A DNA stretch of 59,056 nt from Nannocystaceae bacterium (lineage in GTDB: Bacteria; Myxococcota_A; Polyangia; Nannocystales; Nannocystaceae): the NCBI GenBank assembly GCA_019694555.1, contig JAIBBS010000029.1:1-59056 (forward strand), read 5' to 3'. Below are positions 1 through 9,384 of the stretch, piece by piece. A model generated the notes under the pieces. The model searched no databases and had not been told where the DNA came from. It was given only the letters and a program-made list of their open reading frames with translations. The translations under genes were made by a program, and so were the position numbers. How positions within the stretch are numbered: the first letter of the stretch is position 1; the number at the start of each line of letters is the position of its first letter.

Positions 1-74
1 CGGCGCCGCGTCGCGAGCCGCCGCCGCGCCGCGAGCCGCCGCGGCCGCAGCCGCCCGCGCGTGCGAGCGCCGAC

Positions 75-1190
75 ATGGCTGCGTTCGCGAGCCTCGCGGG
101 TGGATTGCTGAGTCACCTCGACGATCGCGAGCTGCCGTGTCGACTCGAGGGTTGTCGGCGCACGTGGATCTGGACCGCAGCCGAGCAGCTCGGTGCGTTC
201 GGCCAGCCGCCACCCAAGCGCCTGTGTCCCGAGCACGATGCTGCCTTCGCGGCGGTCGCCGACACCGAGGTCCGCTGCAGCAACCCCTGGTGCGAGCGCA
301 CCTGGACGTGGACCAAGGCGGCACAGCTGGCCGCGCTGCAGCGCGGCGGCACACTCGAGCCGCCGACGCGCGCGTGCGATCACTGCAGCGACGACGATCG
401 CAACCTCGCCGACGCGGAGGTCCACTGCCGCGTCGACGGCTGCAACCGCGCGTGGACGTGGACCCGCGACGCGCAGCTCAAGCACCGCGCGTGGCTGCGT
501 CACAGCGCGAACGAGGGTGCGCCCGTGGAGGATCGCGGGCGCCGGGGTCGACGACGCCGCGGCCGCAGCAGCGACGGCCCGCCGCCGCGCATGTGCGAGC
601 CGTGCCGACAGCGCCTGGCCAAGCTGGTCGACCGGGAGTCTCCCTGTCGCGTGCACGGGTGCACCCGCTCGGTCACCGTCGACCGCGAGTCGCAGCTGCG
701 GGCCTGGGCCGCGACCCACACCGTCGACGTCGATGCCGACGTCGCGCTGCCGAAGCGGATGTGTGAGGTGTGCCGCGAGTTCTGTCGGTTGCACGCAGAC
801 CGCGAGGTCGCGTGCGGGCGACCCGGCTGCGAGAGGACCTGGACGTACAAGACCGGGGCGCAGTTGCAGGCGTTCCTCGCCGGCCGCTTCGAGGACCCGC
901 TGCGCCTGTGCCAGCAGTGCCTCGCGGGCGGACACGCTCCCATCGAGGTGGCCGTCGACGGTGCCGAGCTCATGCCCTGTGTCGTGCCGCTGTGTGACGG
1001 TATCTGGCACTACGTTGTCGGCATGGACATCGGCCCCGCGGACGACGGCGACCAGCCGCTCGACCGCATGTGTGATCGATGTCGTGCACAGCGGGGCGCA
1101 ACGCCTCGGCGGACGATCGTGCGCGAGCCGGCCGCGACCGAGCCCGAGCCGTCGTCGGACGAGGCCGCCGAGGCCGGCTCACTCGCGTGA
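75..1190 (+). CDS. Protein of six tandem zinc-ribbon-like repeats
   Basis: Six copies of one short unit make up almost the whole protein. Each has a C-x4-C pair (first Cys near residues 22, 68, 118, 191, 247 and 302), usually followed by an aromatic strand such as TWIWT or TWTWT, then a proline/basic stretch ending in a second pair, CxxC (CxxH in unit 1). Unit 4 has the Cys pairs but lacks the aromatic strand (SVTVD). The pattern resembles the small probable zinc-ribbon domain (zf-trcl type), normally found as one copy. A basic insert (about residues 155-165) lies inside unit 3, and the C-terminus is acidic and low-complexity. No signal peptide or membrane segment is seen, so it is probably cytoplasmic. 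The reading frame stays open upstream to the window edge with Pro/Arg-rich codons, so the true start may lie outside. Function unknown; zinc binding is inferred from the cysteines. Confidence 0.75.
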   Translation: MAAFASLAGGLLSHLDDRELPCRLEGCRRTWIWTAAEQLGAFGQPPPKRLCPEHDAAFAAVADTEVRCSNPWCERTWTWTKAAQLAALQRGGTLEPPTRACDHCSDDDRNLADAEVHCRVDGCNRAWTWTRDAQLKHRAWLRHSANEGAPVEDRGRRGRRRRGRSSDGPPPRMCEPCRQRLAKLVDRESPCRVHGCTRSVTVDRESQLRAWAATHTVDVDADVALPKRMCEVCREFCRLHADREVACGRPGCERTWTYKTGAQLQAFLAGRFEDPLRLCQQCLAGGHAPIEVAVDGAELMPCVVPLCDGIWHYVVGMDIGPADDGDQPLDRMCDRCRAQRGATPRRTIVREPAATEPEPSSDEAAEAGSLA

Positions 1191-1366
1191 GCGGCTCGAC
1201 AACGCACCACCATCTCGTGCGCTCGGCAAAACCGAAGAGTTCTTGACCAACCCCGCAACGAAGTGGGAAGGTTCCACGCGCGCACGTCTTCCCGGCTCGA
1301 ACTCCCGCTCCCGCGACACCCTCCGACCGCGACTCTCCCCACGCTCGGCGTGCGCACCAACTCCTG

Positions 1367-1436
1367 AACCCGGTTCGCTCCGTTCGCTCGACTCGCCCAC
1401 CGCGGCGTCGCGAGCCAGCGTGACGCGAACCGGGTT
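1367..1436. repeat. 12-bp inverted repeat, 46-nt loop
   Basis: AACCCGGTTCGC at 1367-1378 is matched by its exact reverse complement at 1425-1436. The loop contains a further short pairing (GCTCG with CGAGC). Followed by TTTCTTCG rather than a clean T run. It could be the terminator of the zinc-ribbon gene or a structured RNA element. Confidence 0.5.
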
Positions 1437-1494
1437 TCTTCGTCGTGCAGGCCCGCGCCCAACGCCGCGCGTGCGCAGCGGCACTCGCCTCGGG

Positions 1495-1500
1495 TACCAT
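1495..1500 (+). promoter_or_regulatory. TANNNT promoter element, FHA-LuxR gene
   Basis: TACCAT, preceded by GG, ends 8 nt before the ATG at 1509, which would give a leaderless or nearly leaderless transcript. No clear -35 element. Confidence 0.5.
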
Positions 1501-1508
1501 CGGCGACG

Positions 1509-2120
1509 ATGGCGAAGGCGCCACCGGATACGCGGGTTCGCGAGGTGCGACCGATCTCGACGCCCGGCCCCGGCGAGGTCCCGTGCCTCGAGGTGATCGG
1601 TGGTCGCAGCTCCGGACGCGTGTTCCAGCTGCGTTCGCCGGTGACCGCGATCGGGCGTGACCCGACCTCGGACGTCGTGCTCGACGACGACGGCATCTCG
1701 CGCAACCACGCGCGGGTGCACATGGCCGACCCGCTGTGGATCGAGGACCTCGCGTCGACCAACGGCACCTACGTCAACGGCGCCCGCGTCGGCCGCTCAC
1801 GCGTGCGCGAGGGCGACCGGCTGCAGTTCGGTCCCAACGCGCTGCTGCGGCTGAGCTACTGGAGCGCCGAGGCGTTGCAGCGCGCGATGGCCGAGGGCGC
1901 GACCGCCGGTGCCGAGGCCAACGCCCCGCTGCCGCTGTCGGATCGCGAGCTCGAGATCGCCAGGCTCGTCAGCGAGGGCCTGACCAACGCCGAGATCGCG
2001 GCGCGCCTGCAGATCAGCGAGCGCACCGTGACCACGCACGTGGCGAACATCTACCGCCGGCTCGGCGTGCACAGCCGCGCCGCGCTGACGCGGCTGCTGC
2101 TCGAGCGACGCCTGCGCTGA
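1509..2120 (+). CDS. FHA domain - LuxR helix-turn-helix regulator
   Basis: A 203-residue transcription factor. An FHA phosphothreonine-binding domain occupies about residues 25-110, with the signature GR, SRNH and [10 protein letters not shown] LuxR/GerE helix-turn-helix fills about 140-203 ([20 protein letters not shown], then [19 protein letters not shown]). There is no receiver domain, so the likely input is a Ser/Thr-kinase-phosphorylated partner rather than phosphotransfer; this is inferred from the FHA fold. No membrane segment. The ATG is supported by TACCAT 8 nt upstream. The last 70 bp overlap the convergent M23 peptidase gene. Confidence 0.88.
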   Translation: MAKAPPDTRVREVRPISTPGPGEVPCLEVIGGRSSGRVFQLRSPVTAIGRDPTSDVVLDDDGISRNHARVHMADPLWIEDLASTNGTYVNGARVGRSRVREGDRLQFGPNALLRLSYWSAEALQRAMAEGATAGAEANAPLPLSDRELEIARLVSEGLTNAEIAARLQISERTVTTHVANIYRRLGVHSRAALTRLLLERRLR

Positions 2121-3727
2121 AGCCCGAGCGCGAGCACCAGCCACAGCGCCGCGAACGGGGTGCTGCGCGACTGCGTGCAGCCGCAACCACCGCCGTCGTC
2201 GTCGCGGGCCTCGCCGCCACCGCCGCTGCCGCTGTCACCCTCGTCGCCGCCGGTGCCATCGCCGAGCGTGCCGCCGCCGTCGGTGCCCTCACCGCCGCCG
2301 TCGCTGCCACCGCCACCGCCACCGCAGTCGTCGCCGGGCGGACACGCGGGATCGTCCATCACGTACAACACGCCGGCGTCGTCTTCGACCAGGAACACCT
2401 CGGGTCGCATCGGCGTGCCCTCGGGGATGCCGTCGACGCTGGCCTGCGGCCAGGTCTCGACCGCGCCGACGACGACGTGCCAGAGCTCGAGCCCGGCGGC
2501 GTCACCGAAGCTGCGCTTGCGACCACCATCGATCAACCACACCGTGCTCTCGGGATCGGCGTCCCCGCGCACCCACAGCGGCGCGTCGTCGAGCGGCGCG
2601 CCCACGTCGATCGCGGCCACGGCGGCGGCGTCGATCGGGGCGAGCTCCCAAAACGGCGAGAAGCCCCACGCGGCCTGGGCCTCGGGCCCCGCGATCGCAC
2701 GGCGGACGCCCTCGGGCACCGCCGGCGGCGCGCACGAGAACTCGGTGGTCGAGGCATCGAGCGGCTGCAGGCTGCCGCCCTCGGTGTCGACCGCGTAGAC
2801 GAACGCGGGATGGCTCTGTCCATCGCGCAGGCTGCGGGGGATCTCGAGCTCGAAGCCGTGCTCGCACGAGCCCAGCGGGTCGCACAGATCGTCGCGGTGC
2901 TGATCGGCCACGATGGTCACACCGGTGGCCTCGGGCGCGTCGGCGGGCCCGCCGAACCACACCTGCACCTGCACCGGTTGATCGGGCGTGTCGGGATCCT
3001 GCGCCCAGCCGCGGATCGACTCGCAGTCGACCGCGTCGACCGGGCCCGCGGGCGGCTCGTTGCCCAGGCCGGTGAGCTCCTCGTAGGCCGCGACCAGCGA
3101 CATGTACGGGCTGACGAACACGAAGCCGACGCCGGCGACGTCCTGCTTGATGTTGAAGTGCAGGTGCACGGTCGTGGAAGTGCCGCCGAACTGGTTCGAG
3201 ACCAGACCGATCGGATCGCCCTGCGCGAGCACGTCGCCCTCGCTGACCACGAGGTTGCCGCCGTGCAGGTAGTCGAAGCGCGTGCCGTCCTCGGCGGTGA
3301 CGTAGACCGAGTAGCTGCCGATCGACGTCACCGTGCCCGGCAACACCGAGAGGTACGGATGCGTGAGGTTGTCGCAGCTCGACGCGCGGATGTCCTGGCC
3401 CTGGTGACCGGTGCCCGAGGGGCACAGCGGCATGTCCCACGAGCGGGTCTCGCAGTAGTTGTCGTGCCACGGATAGCTGAAGTTGGCCTCGTCGCACTGC
3501 GAGCCCGCGGGGCCCTCGGAGCCGCCGACACCCCACACCTGCGAGTTGGGAAACGACGGCGCGTCCTGGATCGGGTAGCGCATGCCCGGTGCGTAGACCG
3601 TGGCGTCGGCGGCACCGTCACCCGAGCCGGGCACGAGCTCGCCCACCGGTCGGTAGAACGGATCGGCCTTCGCCGCCGCGGGGACCAGCAGCAGCGCCAG
3701 CGCCACGAGTGTGCGTGCGCGGTTCAT
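2051..3727 (-). CDS. Secreted M23 (LytM) metallopeptidase with MYXO-CTERM-like tail
   Basis: 558 residues with an N-terminal Sec signal peptide (hydrophobic stretch ending AAAKA). The M23 peptidase domain lies at about residues 60-210 and shows zinc-ligand motifs HQGQD and HLHF, so it probably cleaves peptidoglycan cross-links or another cell-wall peptide. A middle region (about 225-430) has beta-rich, ligand-binding-like sequence. A long Gly/Asp/Ser linker leads to a Cys-containing motif (GGGCGCTQS), a hydrophobic helix and RRRR, resembling the MYXO-CTERM sorting tail of myxobacteria. About 19 residues follow the arginines, longer than usual. The start overlaps the stop of the upstream lipoprotein gene (ATGA), so the two are co-transcribed. 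Confidence 0.85.
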   Translation of the reverse strand: MNRARTLVALALLLVPAAAKADPFYRPVGELVPGSGDGAADATVYAPGMRYPIQDAPSFPNSQVWGVGGSEGPAGSQCDEANFSYPWHDNYCETRSWDMPLCPSGTGHQGQDIRASSCDNLTHPYLSVLPGTVTSIGSYSVYVTAEDGTRFDYLHGGNLVVSEGDVLAQGDPIGLVSNQFGGTSTTVHLHFNIKQDVAGVGFVFVSPYMSLVAAYEELTGLGNEPPAGPVDAVDCESIRGWAQDPDTPDQPVQVQVWFGGPADAPEATGVTIVADQHRDDLCDPLGSCEHGFELEIPRSLRDGQSHPAFVYAVDTEGGSLQPLDASTTEFSCAPPAVPEGVRRAIAGPEAQAAWGFSPFWELAPIDAAAVAAIDVGAPLDDAPLWVRGDADPESTVWLIDGGRKRSFGDAAGLELWHVVVGAVETWPQASVDGIPEGTPMRPEVFLVEDDAGVLYVMDDPACPPGDDCGGGGGGSDGGGEGTDGGGTLGDGTGGDEGDSGSGGGGEARDDDGGGCGCTQSRSTPFAALWLVLALGLQRRRRSSSSRVSAARLCTPSRR

Positions 3728-4359
3728 CGTGCACCTCCGCGACCGCCGACGTAGACCAGCGATTCGAGTCGCTCCTGCACCGCGCGTTCGTCGTCACACC
3801 ACGGCACCACGCGTCGGTCGCACTCGATCTCGAAGCCGTACGCGACGCCGTGCTCGATCCACGACGCCGACCACACCTCCTCGTTGCGCGTGAGGTAGCC
3901 GGCGCCACCGCGCATGGGATGGGTGGGCTCGTACGCGCGCACGTGCGGGTGCAAGCGCGCCTCGGCGCTGCCGTGGGTGTGCAGCAGGAAGCCCTCGCCG
4001 TGCACGGTCAGCGCGTACCAGCTCGGGCCCAGCGACAGCGTCGAGCGACCCGACTGCGGCGGCGCGAGCACCGGGACCGGCGCGGCATCGAGGCGATCGC
4101 CGACCGACGCGAGCAGCTGCGCGCGCACGGTTGCGTCGCGCGTGCCGGCGTGCGGCCACGCGACCACGCGCGCGACCTTCTCGCCGCCGATCACGGTGCC
4201 GCGCTCGGCGGTGCTGCGCGCGGCGACCGGTGCGGTGGTGCTGCGCTCGCCCGACGCCGGCGGCGAGGCCTCGTGGGTGGAACACGCCAGGGTGCAGGCC
4301 GACAGCGCGAGCGCTGCGGCGAGTGCTCGGCCGGGGATCGTGCCGCGCGACGAGGTCAT
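3724..4359 (-). CDS. Lipoprotein of unknown function
   Basis: 211 residues. The signal peptide ends in a lipobox (CTLACS), so it should be lipid-anchored after processing at that cysteine. The mature part has a Ser/Ala/Thr linker and then a globular domain of about 160 residues with no family I recognise. It is the first gene of a two-gene operon with the M23 peptidase (4-bp ATGA overlap), so a cell-wall role is possible by context only. The ATG is supported by TAGCCT 6 nt upstream. Confidence 0.75.
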   Translation of the reverse strand: MTSSRGTIPGRALAAALALSACTLACSTHEASPPASGERSTTAPVAARSTAERGTVIGGEKVARVVAWPHAGTRDATVRAQLLASVGDRLDAAPVPVLAPPQSGRSTLSLGPSWYALTVHGEGFLLHTHGSAEARLHPHVRAYEPTHPMRGGAGYLTRNEEVWSASWIEHGVAYGFEIECDRRVVPWCDDERAVQERLESLVYVGGRGGAR

Positions 4360-4365
4360 GGGCCG

Positions 4366-4371
4366 AGGCTA
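4366..4371 (-). promoter_or_regulatory. TANNNT promoter element, lipoprotein-M23 operon
   Basis: TAGCCT on the minus strand ends 6 nt before the ATG at 4359. It is divergent with the TACCAT element at 4482. Confidence 0.5.
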
Positions 4372-4481
4372 ACCCGGCTCGGTCGCGGCATCGCACGCAG
4401 CGATGCGATCGACTCGCGCTGCGCCGCGCGGCGCTACGCAGCGGTACGTACGGCGGCGCGCCGCCGCGCGGCCGGTGGCGC

Positions 4482-4487
4482 TACCAT
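4482..4487 (+). promoter_or_regulatory. TANNNT promoter element, Cys-rich lipoprotein
   Basis: TACCAT preceded by GC, ending 9 nt before the GTG at 4497. It decides the start of that gene, because upstream in-frame codons lie in or before this element. Confidence 0.5.
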
Positions 4488-4496
4488 GCGATCGCC

Positions 4497-5249
4497 GTGA
4501 GCCCCCGCGCACGTCTGCTCCCGCTCGCATTCGCGCTCGCCGCCTGCGGCGACGCCGAGTCCAACAAGACCACGCAGGCGTGGAACCCCGACAGCGAAGA
4601 CGGTGGATCGTCGAGCGCGGCCGGTGGCGACGCCGACACCGGCACCCACGCGAGCGCGTCGGCGAGCGCGAGCGCGTCGGCGACCGAGGGCGCGGGCTGC
4701 GACGAAGCCTGCGAGTCGCCACCGGGCGATTGCTACGTCGCGCCCGGGCACTGCCAAGACGGCAGCTGCGTCTACGACCCCGCGCTCGCGGGCACGCCGT
4801 GTTTGGGCGACTGCAGCGGCGGTGGCCACTGCGACGCCGCGGGCATGTGCATCTGCGGCGCGCAGGACGACTGCGCCTCGACCTGCCTGCCCGGTCCCAA
4901 CATGGACGCTGCGTGCGACGAGGCCGGCATGTGCATCCGCAGCTGCCAGGCGCCCTACGACGACTGCGACGGCGATCCCAGCAACGGCTGCGAGGTGCCG
5001 GTGGGCGTGCCGCACCAGTGCGATCTGAGCGGCCTCAATCCCACCGGCGGCTGCTGGACCGCCTACTGTGGATCGGCGGCCGGCGACGGCGTGTTCGACT
5101 TCGGCACCTACCACTGCGTCGACTGCTCGACCTGCGGCCAGACCGACGGCGGCCAGTGCCATTGGTGCAACCACGACACCGGCAACTGGTTCCCCGCCGA
5201 GGCCTGCGAGTGCGGCTCGTACCTCGACGCGGCCTGCGGCCCGGTGTGA
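4497..5249 (+). CDS. Cysteine-rich lipoprotein
   Basis: 250 residues from a GTG start. A signal peptide (LLPLAFALAAC) gives a lipobox cysteine near residue 16. Next comes an Asp/Ser/Ala low-complexity linker and a cysteine-rich C-terminal region with many CxxC-like pairs, typical of disulfide-rich surface proteins of large-genome myxobacteria. No enzyme motif is seen. An upstream-extended frame exists, but the residues before the GTG are Arg-rich and unlike a protein N-terminus. Function unknown; secretion and lipidation are inferred from the N-terminus. Confidence 0.75.
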   Translation: MSPRARLLPLAFALAACGDAESNKTTQAWNPDSEDGGSSSAAGGDADTGTHASASASASASATEGAGCDEACESPPGDCYVAPGHCQDGSCVYDPALAGTPCLGDCSGGGHCDAAGMCICGAQDDCASTCLPGPNMDAACDEAGMCIRSCQAPYDDCDGDPSNGCEVPVGVPHQCDLSGLNPTGGCWTAYCGSAAGDGVFDFGTYHCVDCSTCGQTDGGQCHWCNHDTGNWFPAEACECGSYLDAACGPV

Positions 5250-5369
5250 TCGCGCGCGGCGTGCGACGCCGCGATCGTGCAGCCTGCAAGGGTGCCAGCG
5301 CCCGGGCCTTGCAACGTGCGGTCGCCCAGTCCGCGGCGCCCGCGGTCCAGGCCGCGCCGTAGCCCGGCA

Positions 5370-5385
5370 TGGCAGCTGCACTGCG
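5370..5385 (+). promoter_or_regulatory. Weak sigma-54-like promoter before kdp
   Basis: TGGCAGCTGCACTGCG keeps the invariant -24 GG and -12 GC with correct spacing but differs from consensus at several other positions. It lies 23 bp upstream of the small ORF at 5408. It deserves mention because the locus encodes an NtrC-type activator instead of KdpE. Confidence 0.3.
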
Positions 5386-5407
5386 GGGGCCCGCGCTCGG
5401 CCTCGAC

Positions 5408-5491
5408 ATGCTCGATCTGCTCTGCCTCGCCATCACCACGCTGTTCTTCGCGGCCACCGCCGCGTACCTGCGGGCGTGCGAGGACCTGTGA
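5408..5491 (+). CDS. Very small membrane protein upstream of kdpF
   Basis: A 27-residue peptide made of one hydrophobic helix with a short charged tail (C-terminus YLRACEDL). Similar tiny ORFs with an aromatic/Arg/Cys/Glu end often precede kdpF in proteobacteria, which is the main reason to call it; the function is not known. An in-frame ATG at 5369 would add 13 residues, but the candidate sigma-54 element at 5370-5385 favours 5408. It ends 10 bp before the kdpF start. Confidence 0.5.
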   Translation: MLDLLCLAITTLFFAATAAYLRACEDL

Positions 5492-5501
5492 GGGCCGCGC
5501 G

Positions 5502-5591
5502 ATGGGACTGGACACCATGATCGGCGGAACCCTCGCGTTGCTGTTGCTCGCGTTCCTCGTGCACTCGCTGCTGCGGCCCGATCCGAGCTGA
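5502..5591 (+). CDS. kdpF: KdpF, small subunit of the Kdp potassium pump
   Basis: 29 residues, one transmembrane helix followed by LLRPDPS, the usual KdpF ending (LLRPE-like). KdpF stabilises the KdpABC complex in the inner membrane. An internal ATG at 5517 gives a 24-residue version. kdpA follows after 10 bp. Confidence 0.75.
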   Translation: MGLDTMIGGTLALLLLAFLVHSLLRPDPS

Positions 5592-5601
5592 GGCGCGCCC
5601 G

Positions 5602-7311
5602 ATGACCACGCGGGGATGGATCGAGATCGCGGCGTTCGTGCTCGTGATGGTGGTGCTCGTGCGACCGCTCGGGCGCTACCTGTGGCACGTGTTCGAGCGA
5701 GAGCGCCCGCCGGCCGTGCGCGCGCTGGGCTGGCTCGAGCGGGCGCTGCTGCGCGGCGGCGGGCTCGTCGACGCGCGCGGCCAGTCCGCGCGCGAGTACG
5801 GCGGCGCGGTGCTGGCGTTCGGCTTCGTCGGCGTGATCGTGACCCACGCGCTGCTGCGGCTGCAGTCGCTGCTGCCGCCCGATCCCGGGCACGCCGCGGT
5901 GCCGCCGTTGCTGGCGTTCGACACCGCGGTCAGCTTCACCACCAACACCAACTGGCAGGCCTACGCCGGCGAGTCGACGATGTCCTACGGCGCGCAGATG
6001 CTGGCGCTGACGTGGCAGAACTTCGTCTCGGCCGCGACCGGCTTCGGCGTGATGCTGGCGTTCGCGCGCGGGCTGACGCGTCGCGCCGACGACGACGCCA
6101 CCGTCGGCAACTTCTGGGTCGATCTGGTGCGCGCGCTGGTCTACGTGCTGCTGCCGCTGTCGCTGGCGTTCGCGCTGGTGTTGGTCTCGCAGGGCGTGAT
6201 CCAGTGCTTCGCGCCGCCGCTGCAGCTCGCCACGCTCGAGCCGGGCACACAGACGATCGCGCTGGGCCCGGTGGCATCACAAGAGGCCATCAAGCTGATC
6301 GGGGTCAACGGCGGCGGCTTCTTCAATGCCAACAGCGCGCACCCGTTCGAGAACCCCACGCCGCTGTCGGACTTCCTGCAGTGCGTCGCGATCCTGCTGC
6401 TGCCGGCCGCGCTCACGCACACCTACGGCTGCATGACCGGCAACCCGCGCCAGGGCTGGGTGCTGCTGGTCGCGATGACGCTGCTGCTGCTCGCCGGCGT
6501 CGCGGCGGTCTACGCCGCCGAGGCCGCGGGCAACCCCGCCGCCGCGCTGCCGGGCGTCGCGGCCGGACCCAACCTCGAGGGCAAGGAGGTGCGCTTCGGC
6601 CTGGCCGGCTCGGCGCTGTTCGCCACCATCACCACCGACGCGTCGTGCGGCGCGGTCAACGGCATGCACGACAGCTTCACGCCGCTGGGCGGGCTGGTGC
6701 TCTTGCTCGACATCATGCTCGGCGAGGTCGTGTTCGGCGGCGTCGGCGTGGGCCTGGTCGGCATGCTCGTGCTCGCGTTGCTGACCGTCTTCGTCGCCGG
6801 GCTCATGGTCGGCCGCACGCCCGAGTACCTGGGCAAGAAGATCGAGCCGCGCGAGATGAAGCTCGCGATGCTGTACCTGCTGACGGTGCCGCTGGTGCTG
6901 CTGGTGCTGGCCGCGATCGCGGCGGTGGGCCCGTGGGGCACCGCGCCGCTGGGCAACGCCGGGCCGCACGGGCTGTCGGAGATCCTCTATGCCTACGCCA
7001 GCGCCAGCGGCAACAACGGCTCCGCGTTCGCGGGGCTCGCGGCCGACACGCCGTTTTACGACCTCACGCTCGCGCTCGCGATGCTGGTCGGACGCTTCGC
7101 GCTGGTGGTGCCGGTGCTCGCCATCGCCGCATCGATGCGACGCAAGACCCCGGTGCCGCCGGGCCCGGGCACGTTGCCCACCGACGGCGGCTCGTTCCTC
7201 GCGGTGCTGCTGGCGGTCGTGCTCGTCGTCGGCGCGCTGACGTTCTTCCCGGTGCTGTGCCTGGGCCCGATCGTCGAGCACTTCACGGTCGCGGCCGGGA
7301 GGTTCTTCTGA
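5602..7311 (+). CDS. kdpA: KdpA, potassium-binding channel-like subunit of Kdp ATPase
   Basis: 569 residues, the usual KdpA length, with about ten transmembrane helices. The pore-loop signatures are present: [44 protein letters not shown] and [11 protein letters not shown]. KdpA forms the high-affinity potassium pathway and passes ions to the ATPase subunit KdpB. It sits 10 bp after kdpF and 1 bp before kdpB, in the canonical kdpFABC order. Confidence 0.97.
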   Translation: MTTRGWIEIAAFVLVMVVLVRPLGRYLWHVFERERPPAVRALGWLERALLRGGGLVDARGQSAREYGGAVLAFGFVGVIVTHALLRLQSLLPPDPGHAAVPPLLAFDTAVSFTTNTNWQAYAGESTMSYGAQMLALTWQNFVSAATGFGVMLAFARGLTRRADDDATVGNFWVDLVRALVYVLLPLSLAFALVLVSQGVIQCFAPPLQLATLEPGTQTIALGPVASQEAIKLIGVNGGGFFNANSAHPFENPTPLSDFLQCVAILLLPAALTHTYGCMTGNPRQGWVLLVAMTLLLLAGVAAVYAAEAAGNPAAALPGVAAGPNLEGKEVRFGLAGSALFATITTDASCGAVNGMHDSFTPLGGLVLLLDIMLGEVVFGGVGVGLVGMLVLALLTVFVAGLMVGRTPEYLGKKIEPREMKLAMLYLLTVPLVLLVLAAIAAVGPWGTAPLGNAGPHGLSEILYAYASASGNNGSAFAGLAADTPFYDLTLALAMLVGRFALVVPVLAIAASMRRKTPVPPGPGTLPTDGGSFLAVLLAVVLVVGALTFFPVLCLGPIVEHFTVAAGRFF

Positions 7312-7312
7312 C

Positions 7313-9370
7313 ATGGCCGCGGCCCCGCCACCGGCGCTGTTCGACCGCGCGATCGTGCGTGCCGCCGCGCGTGATGCCCTGCGCAAGCTGGCGCCGCGAA
7401 CGATGATGCGCAACCCGGTGATGTTCGTGGTCGAGCTGGGCTCGGCCACCACCACCGCCGTGCTCGTACGCGACGCGATCGCGCGACCGGCCGCGATGGC
7501 GCCGCTTTGGTTCACCGCGACCATCGCCGTGTGGCTGTGGTTCACGGTGCTGTTCGCCAACTTCGCCGAGGCGCTGGCCGAGGGCCGCGGCAAGGCCCAG
7601 GCCGCGTCGCTGCGCGGGGCCCGGCGCGACACCAGCGCCCGGCGATTGCACGCCGACGGCGAGGAGCGCGTGCCCGCGACCGCGCTGCGACGGGGCGATC
7701 GCGTGGTCGTCGAGGCCGGCGAGATCATCCCCAGCGACGGCGAGATCGAGCTCGGCATCGCCTCGGTCGACGAGTCGGCGATCACCGGCGAGTCGGCGCC
7801 GGTCATCCGCGAGAGCGGCGGCGACCGCTCGGCGGTCACCGGCGGCACGCGCGTGCTGTCGGATCGCATCGTCGTGCGCGTCACCGCCGAGCCCGGCGCG
7901 AGCTTCCTCGATCGCATGATCGCGCTGGTCGAGGGCTCGGCCCGACGCAAGACCCCCAACGAGATCGCGCTGCACATCCTGCTGGTCGGTCTGACGATCG
8001 TGTTCCTGCTGGCATGCGTGACGCTGGTCCCGTTCGCGCACTACGCCGGCATCGAGCTGTCGATCACGGTGGTCGTGGCGCTGCTGGTGTGCCTCATCCC
8101 CACCACCATCGGCGGGCTGCTGTCGGCCATCGGCATCGCGGGCATGGACCGGCTGCTGCAGAAGCACGTGCTCGCGATGAGCGGCCGTGCGGTCGAGGCC
8201 GCGGGCGACATCGACACGCTGCTGCTCGACAAGACCGGCACCATCACGGTCGGCAATCGCATGGCGACCGCGTTCGTGCCGGCGCCCGGCATCGCGATGG
8301 CCCGGCTCATCGCGGCCGCGCAGCTCGCCAGCGGCGCAGACGAGACCCCCGAGGGCCGCTCGATCGTGGTGCTCGCGCGGCAGCACCCCGGCGGCGACGC
8401 GCCCGCGCCCGCGCCCGCGCCCGCGCATGCGGTCGATGCGTGGGTGCCGTTCACCGCGCAGACCCGCATGAGCGGCTGCGACGTCGATGGTCGCGCGCTG
8501 CGCAAGGGCGCGGTCGATGCGGTCGCGAGCCACGTCGCGAAGCTGGGTGGATCGCTGCCTGCTGCGGTCGCGGAGGCAGCCGCGAGCATCGGCGATGCCG
8601 GCGGCACGCCGCTGTGCGTCAGCGACGGCGCGACCGTGCTGGGCCTGGTGCGGCTCGAGGACGTGGTCAAACCCGGCATCGCCGAGCGCTTCGCCCGCTT
8701 CCGTGCCATCGGCGTGCGCACGGTGATGATCACCGGCGACAACCCGCGCACCGCCGCCGCGATCGCGCGGCAGGCCGGCGTGGACGACTTCGTCGCCGAG
8801 GCCACGCCCGAGCGCAAGCTCGAGTTCATCCGTCGCGAGCAGGCGCTGGGCAAGCTGGTGGCCATGACCGGCGACGGCACCAACGACGCGCCGGCGCTGG
8901 CGCAGGCCGACGTCGGCGTGGCCATGAACAGCGGCACGCAGGCGGCCAAGGAGGCCGGCAACATGATCGACCTCGACAGCAACCCGACCAAGCTGCTCGA
9001 GGTGGTCGAGGTCGGCAAGCAGCTGCTGATGACCCGCGGCGCGCTGACGACCTTCTCGCTCGCCAACGACGTCGCGAAGTACTTCGCGATCCTGCCGGCC
9101 ATCTTCGTCGCAGTCTACGGCGAGATCGCACCGCTGGATCTGATGCGACTGTCGACGCCCTACAGCGCCATCGTGTCGTCGGTGGTGTTCAACGCACTCG
9201 TGATCGTCGGTTTGATACCGCTCGCGCTCCGTGGCGTCCGCTACCGCCCACGCAGCGCCGCCGCGCAGCTGCGCCGCGCGCTGCTGCTGTACGGCGTGGG
9301 CGGACTGATCGTGCCCTTCGTCGGCATCAAGGCCATCGACGTGGTCGTCGCGGCGTTGCTGCCGACGTGA
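7313..9370 (+). CDS. kdpB: KdpB, P-type ATPase subunit of the potassium pump
   Basis: 685 residues with the P-type ATPase motifs TGES, DKTGTI (phosphorylated Asp about residue 306), the nucleotide-domain motif [13 protein letters not shown] and TGDGTNDAP. It hydrolyses ATP to drive potassium uptake with KdpA and KdpC. The nucleotide-binding domain carries a short Pro-Ala repeat ([12 protein letters not shown]) encoded by a GC-only tandem repeat near 8398-8427, probably a surface-loop expansion. It starts 1 bp after the kdpA stop, so translation is likely coupled. Confidence 0.97.
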   Translation: MAAAPPPALFDRAIVRAAARDALRKLAPRTMMRNPVMFVVELGSATTTAVLVRDAIARPAAMAPLWFTATIAVWLWFTVLFANFAEALAEGRGKAQAASLRGARRDTSARRLHADGEERVPATALRRGDRVVVEAGEIIPSDGEIELGIASVDESAITGESAPVIRESGGDRSAVTGGTRVLSDRIVVRVTAEPGASFLDRMIALVEGSARRKTPNEIALHILLVGLTIVFLLACVTLVPFAHYAGIELSITVVVALLVCLIPTTIGGLLSAIGIAGMDRLLQKHVLAMSGRAVEAAGDIDTLLLDKTGTITVGNRMATAFVPAPGIAMARLIAAAQLASGADETPEGRSIVVLARQHPGGDAPAPAPAPAHAVDAWVPFTAQTRMSGCDVDGRALRKGAVDAVASHVAKLGGSLPAAVAEAAASIGDAGGTPLCVSDGATVLGLVRLEDVVKPGIAERFARFRAIGVRTVMITGDNPRTAAAIARQAGVDDFVAEATPERKLEFIRREQALGKLVAMTGDGTNDAPALAQADVGVAMNSGTQAAKEAGNMIDLDSNPTKLLEVVEVGKQLLMTRGALTTFSLANDVAKYFAILPAIFVAVYGEIAPLDLMRLSTPYSAIVSSVVFNALVIVGLIPLALRGVRYRPRSAAAQLRRALLLYGVGGLIVPFVGIKAIDVVVAALLPT

Positions 9371-9384
9371 TCCAGGAGCAGTCC

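Larger units (their letters stand above)
1191..1508. other. Intergenic stretch of about 320 bp with a long hairpin
   Basis: No convincing gene is seen between the zinc-ribbon gene and the FHA regulator. The stretch holds a 12-bp inverted repeat (separate entry) and, at its right end, a TANNNT promoter element for the next gene. Confidence 0.6.

Noticed and set aside
1191..1508. Possible tRNA-like sequence (GGTTCG and GTTCGAG pieces on either strand)
   Set aside because: I could not form the acceptor, anticodon and T arms together; only the isolated inverted repeat holds up.
8398..8427. Tandem CCCGCG-type repeat as a mobile or CRISPR-like element
   Set aside because: It is a short in-frame Pro-Ala expansion inside kdpB, with no spacers or flanking signs of insertion.
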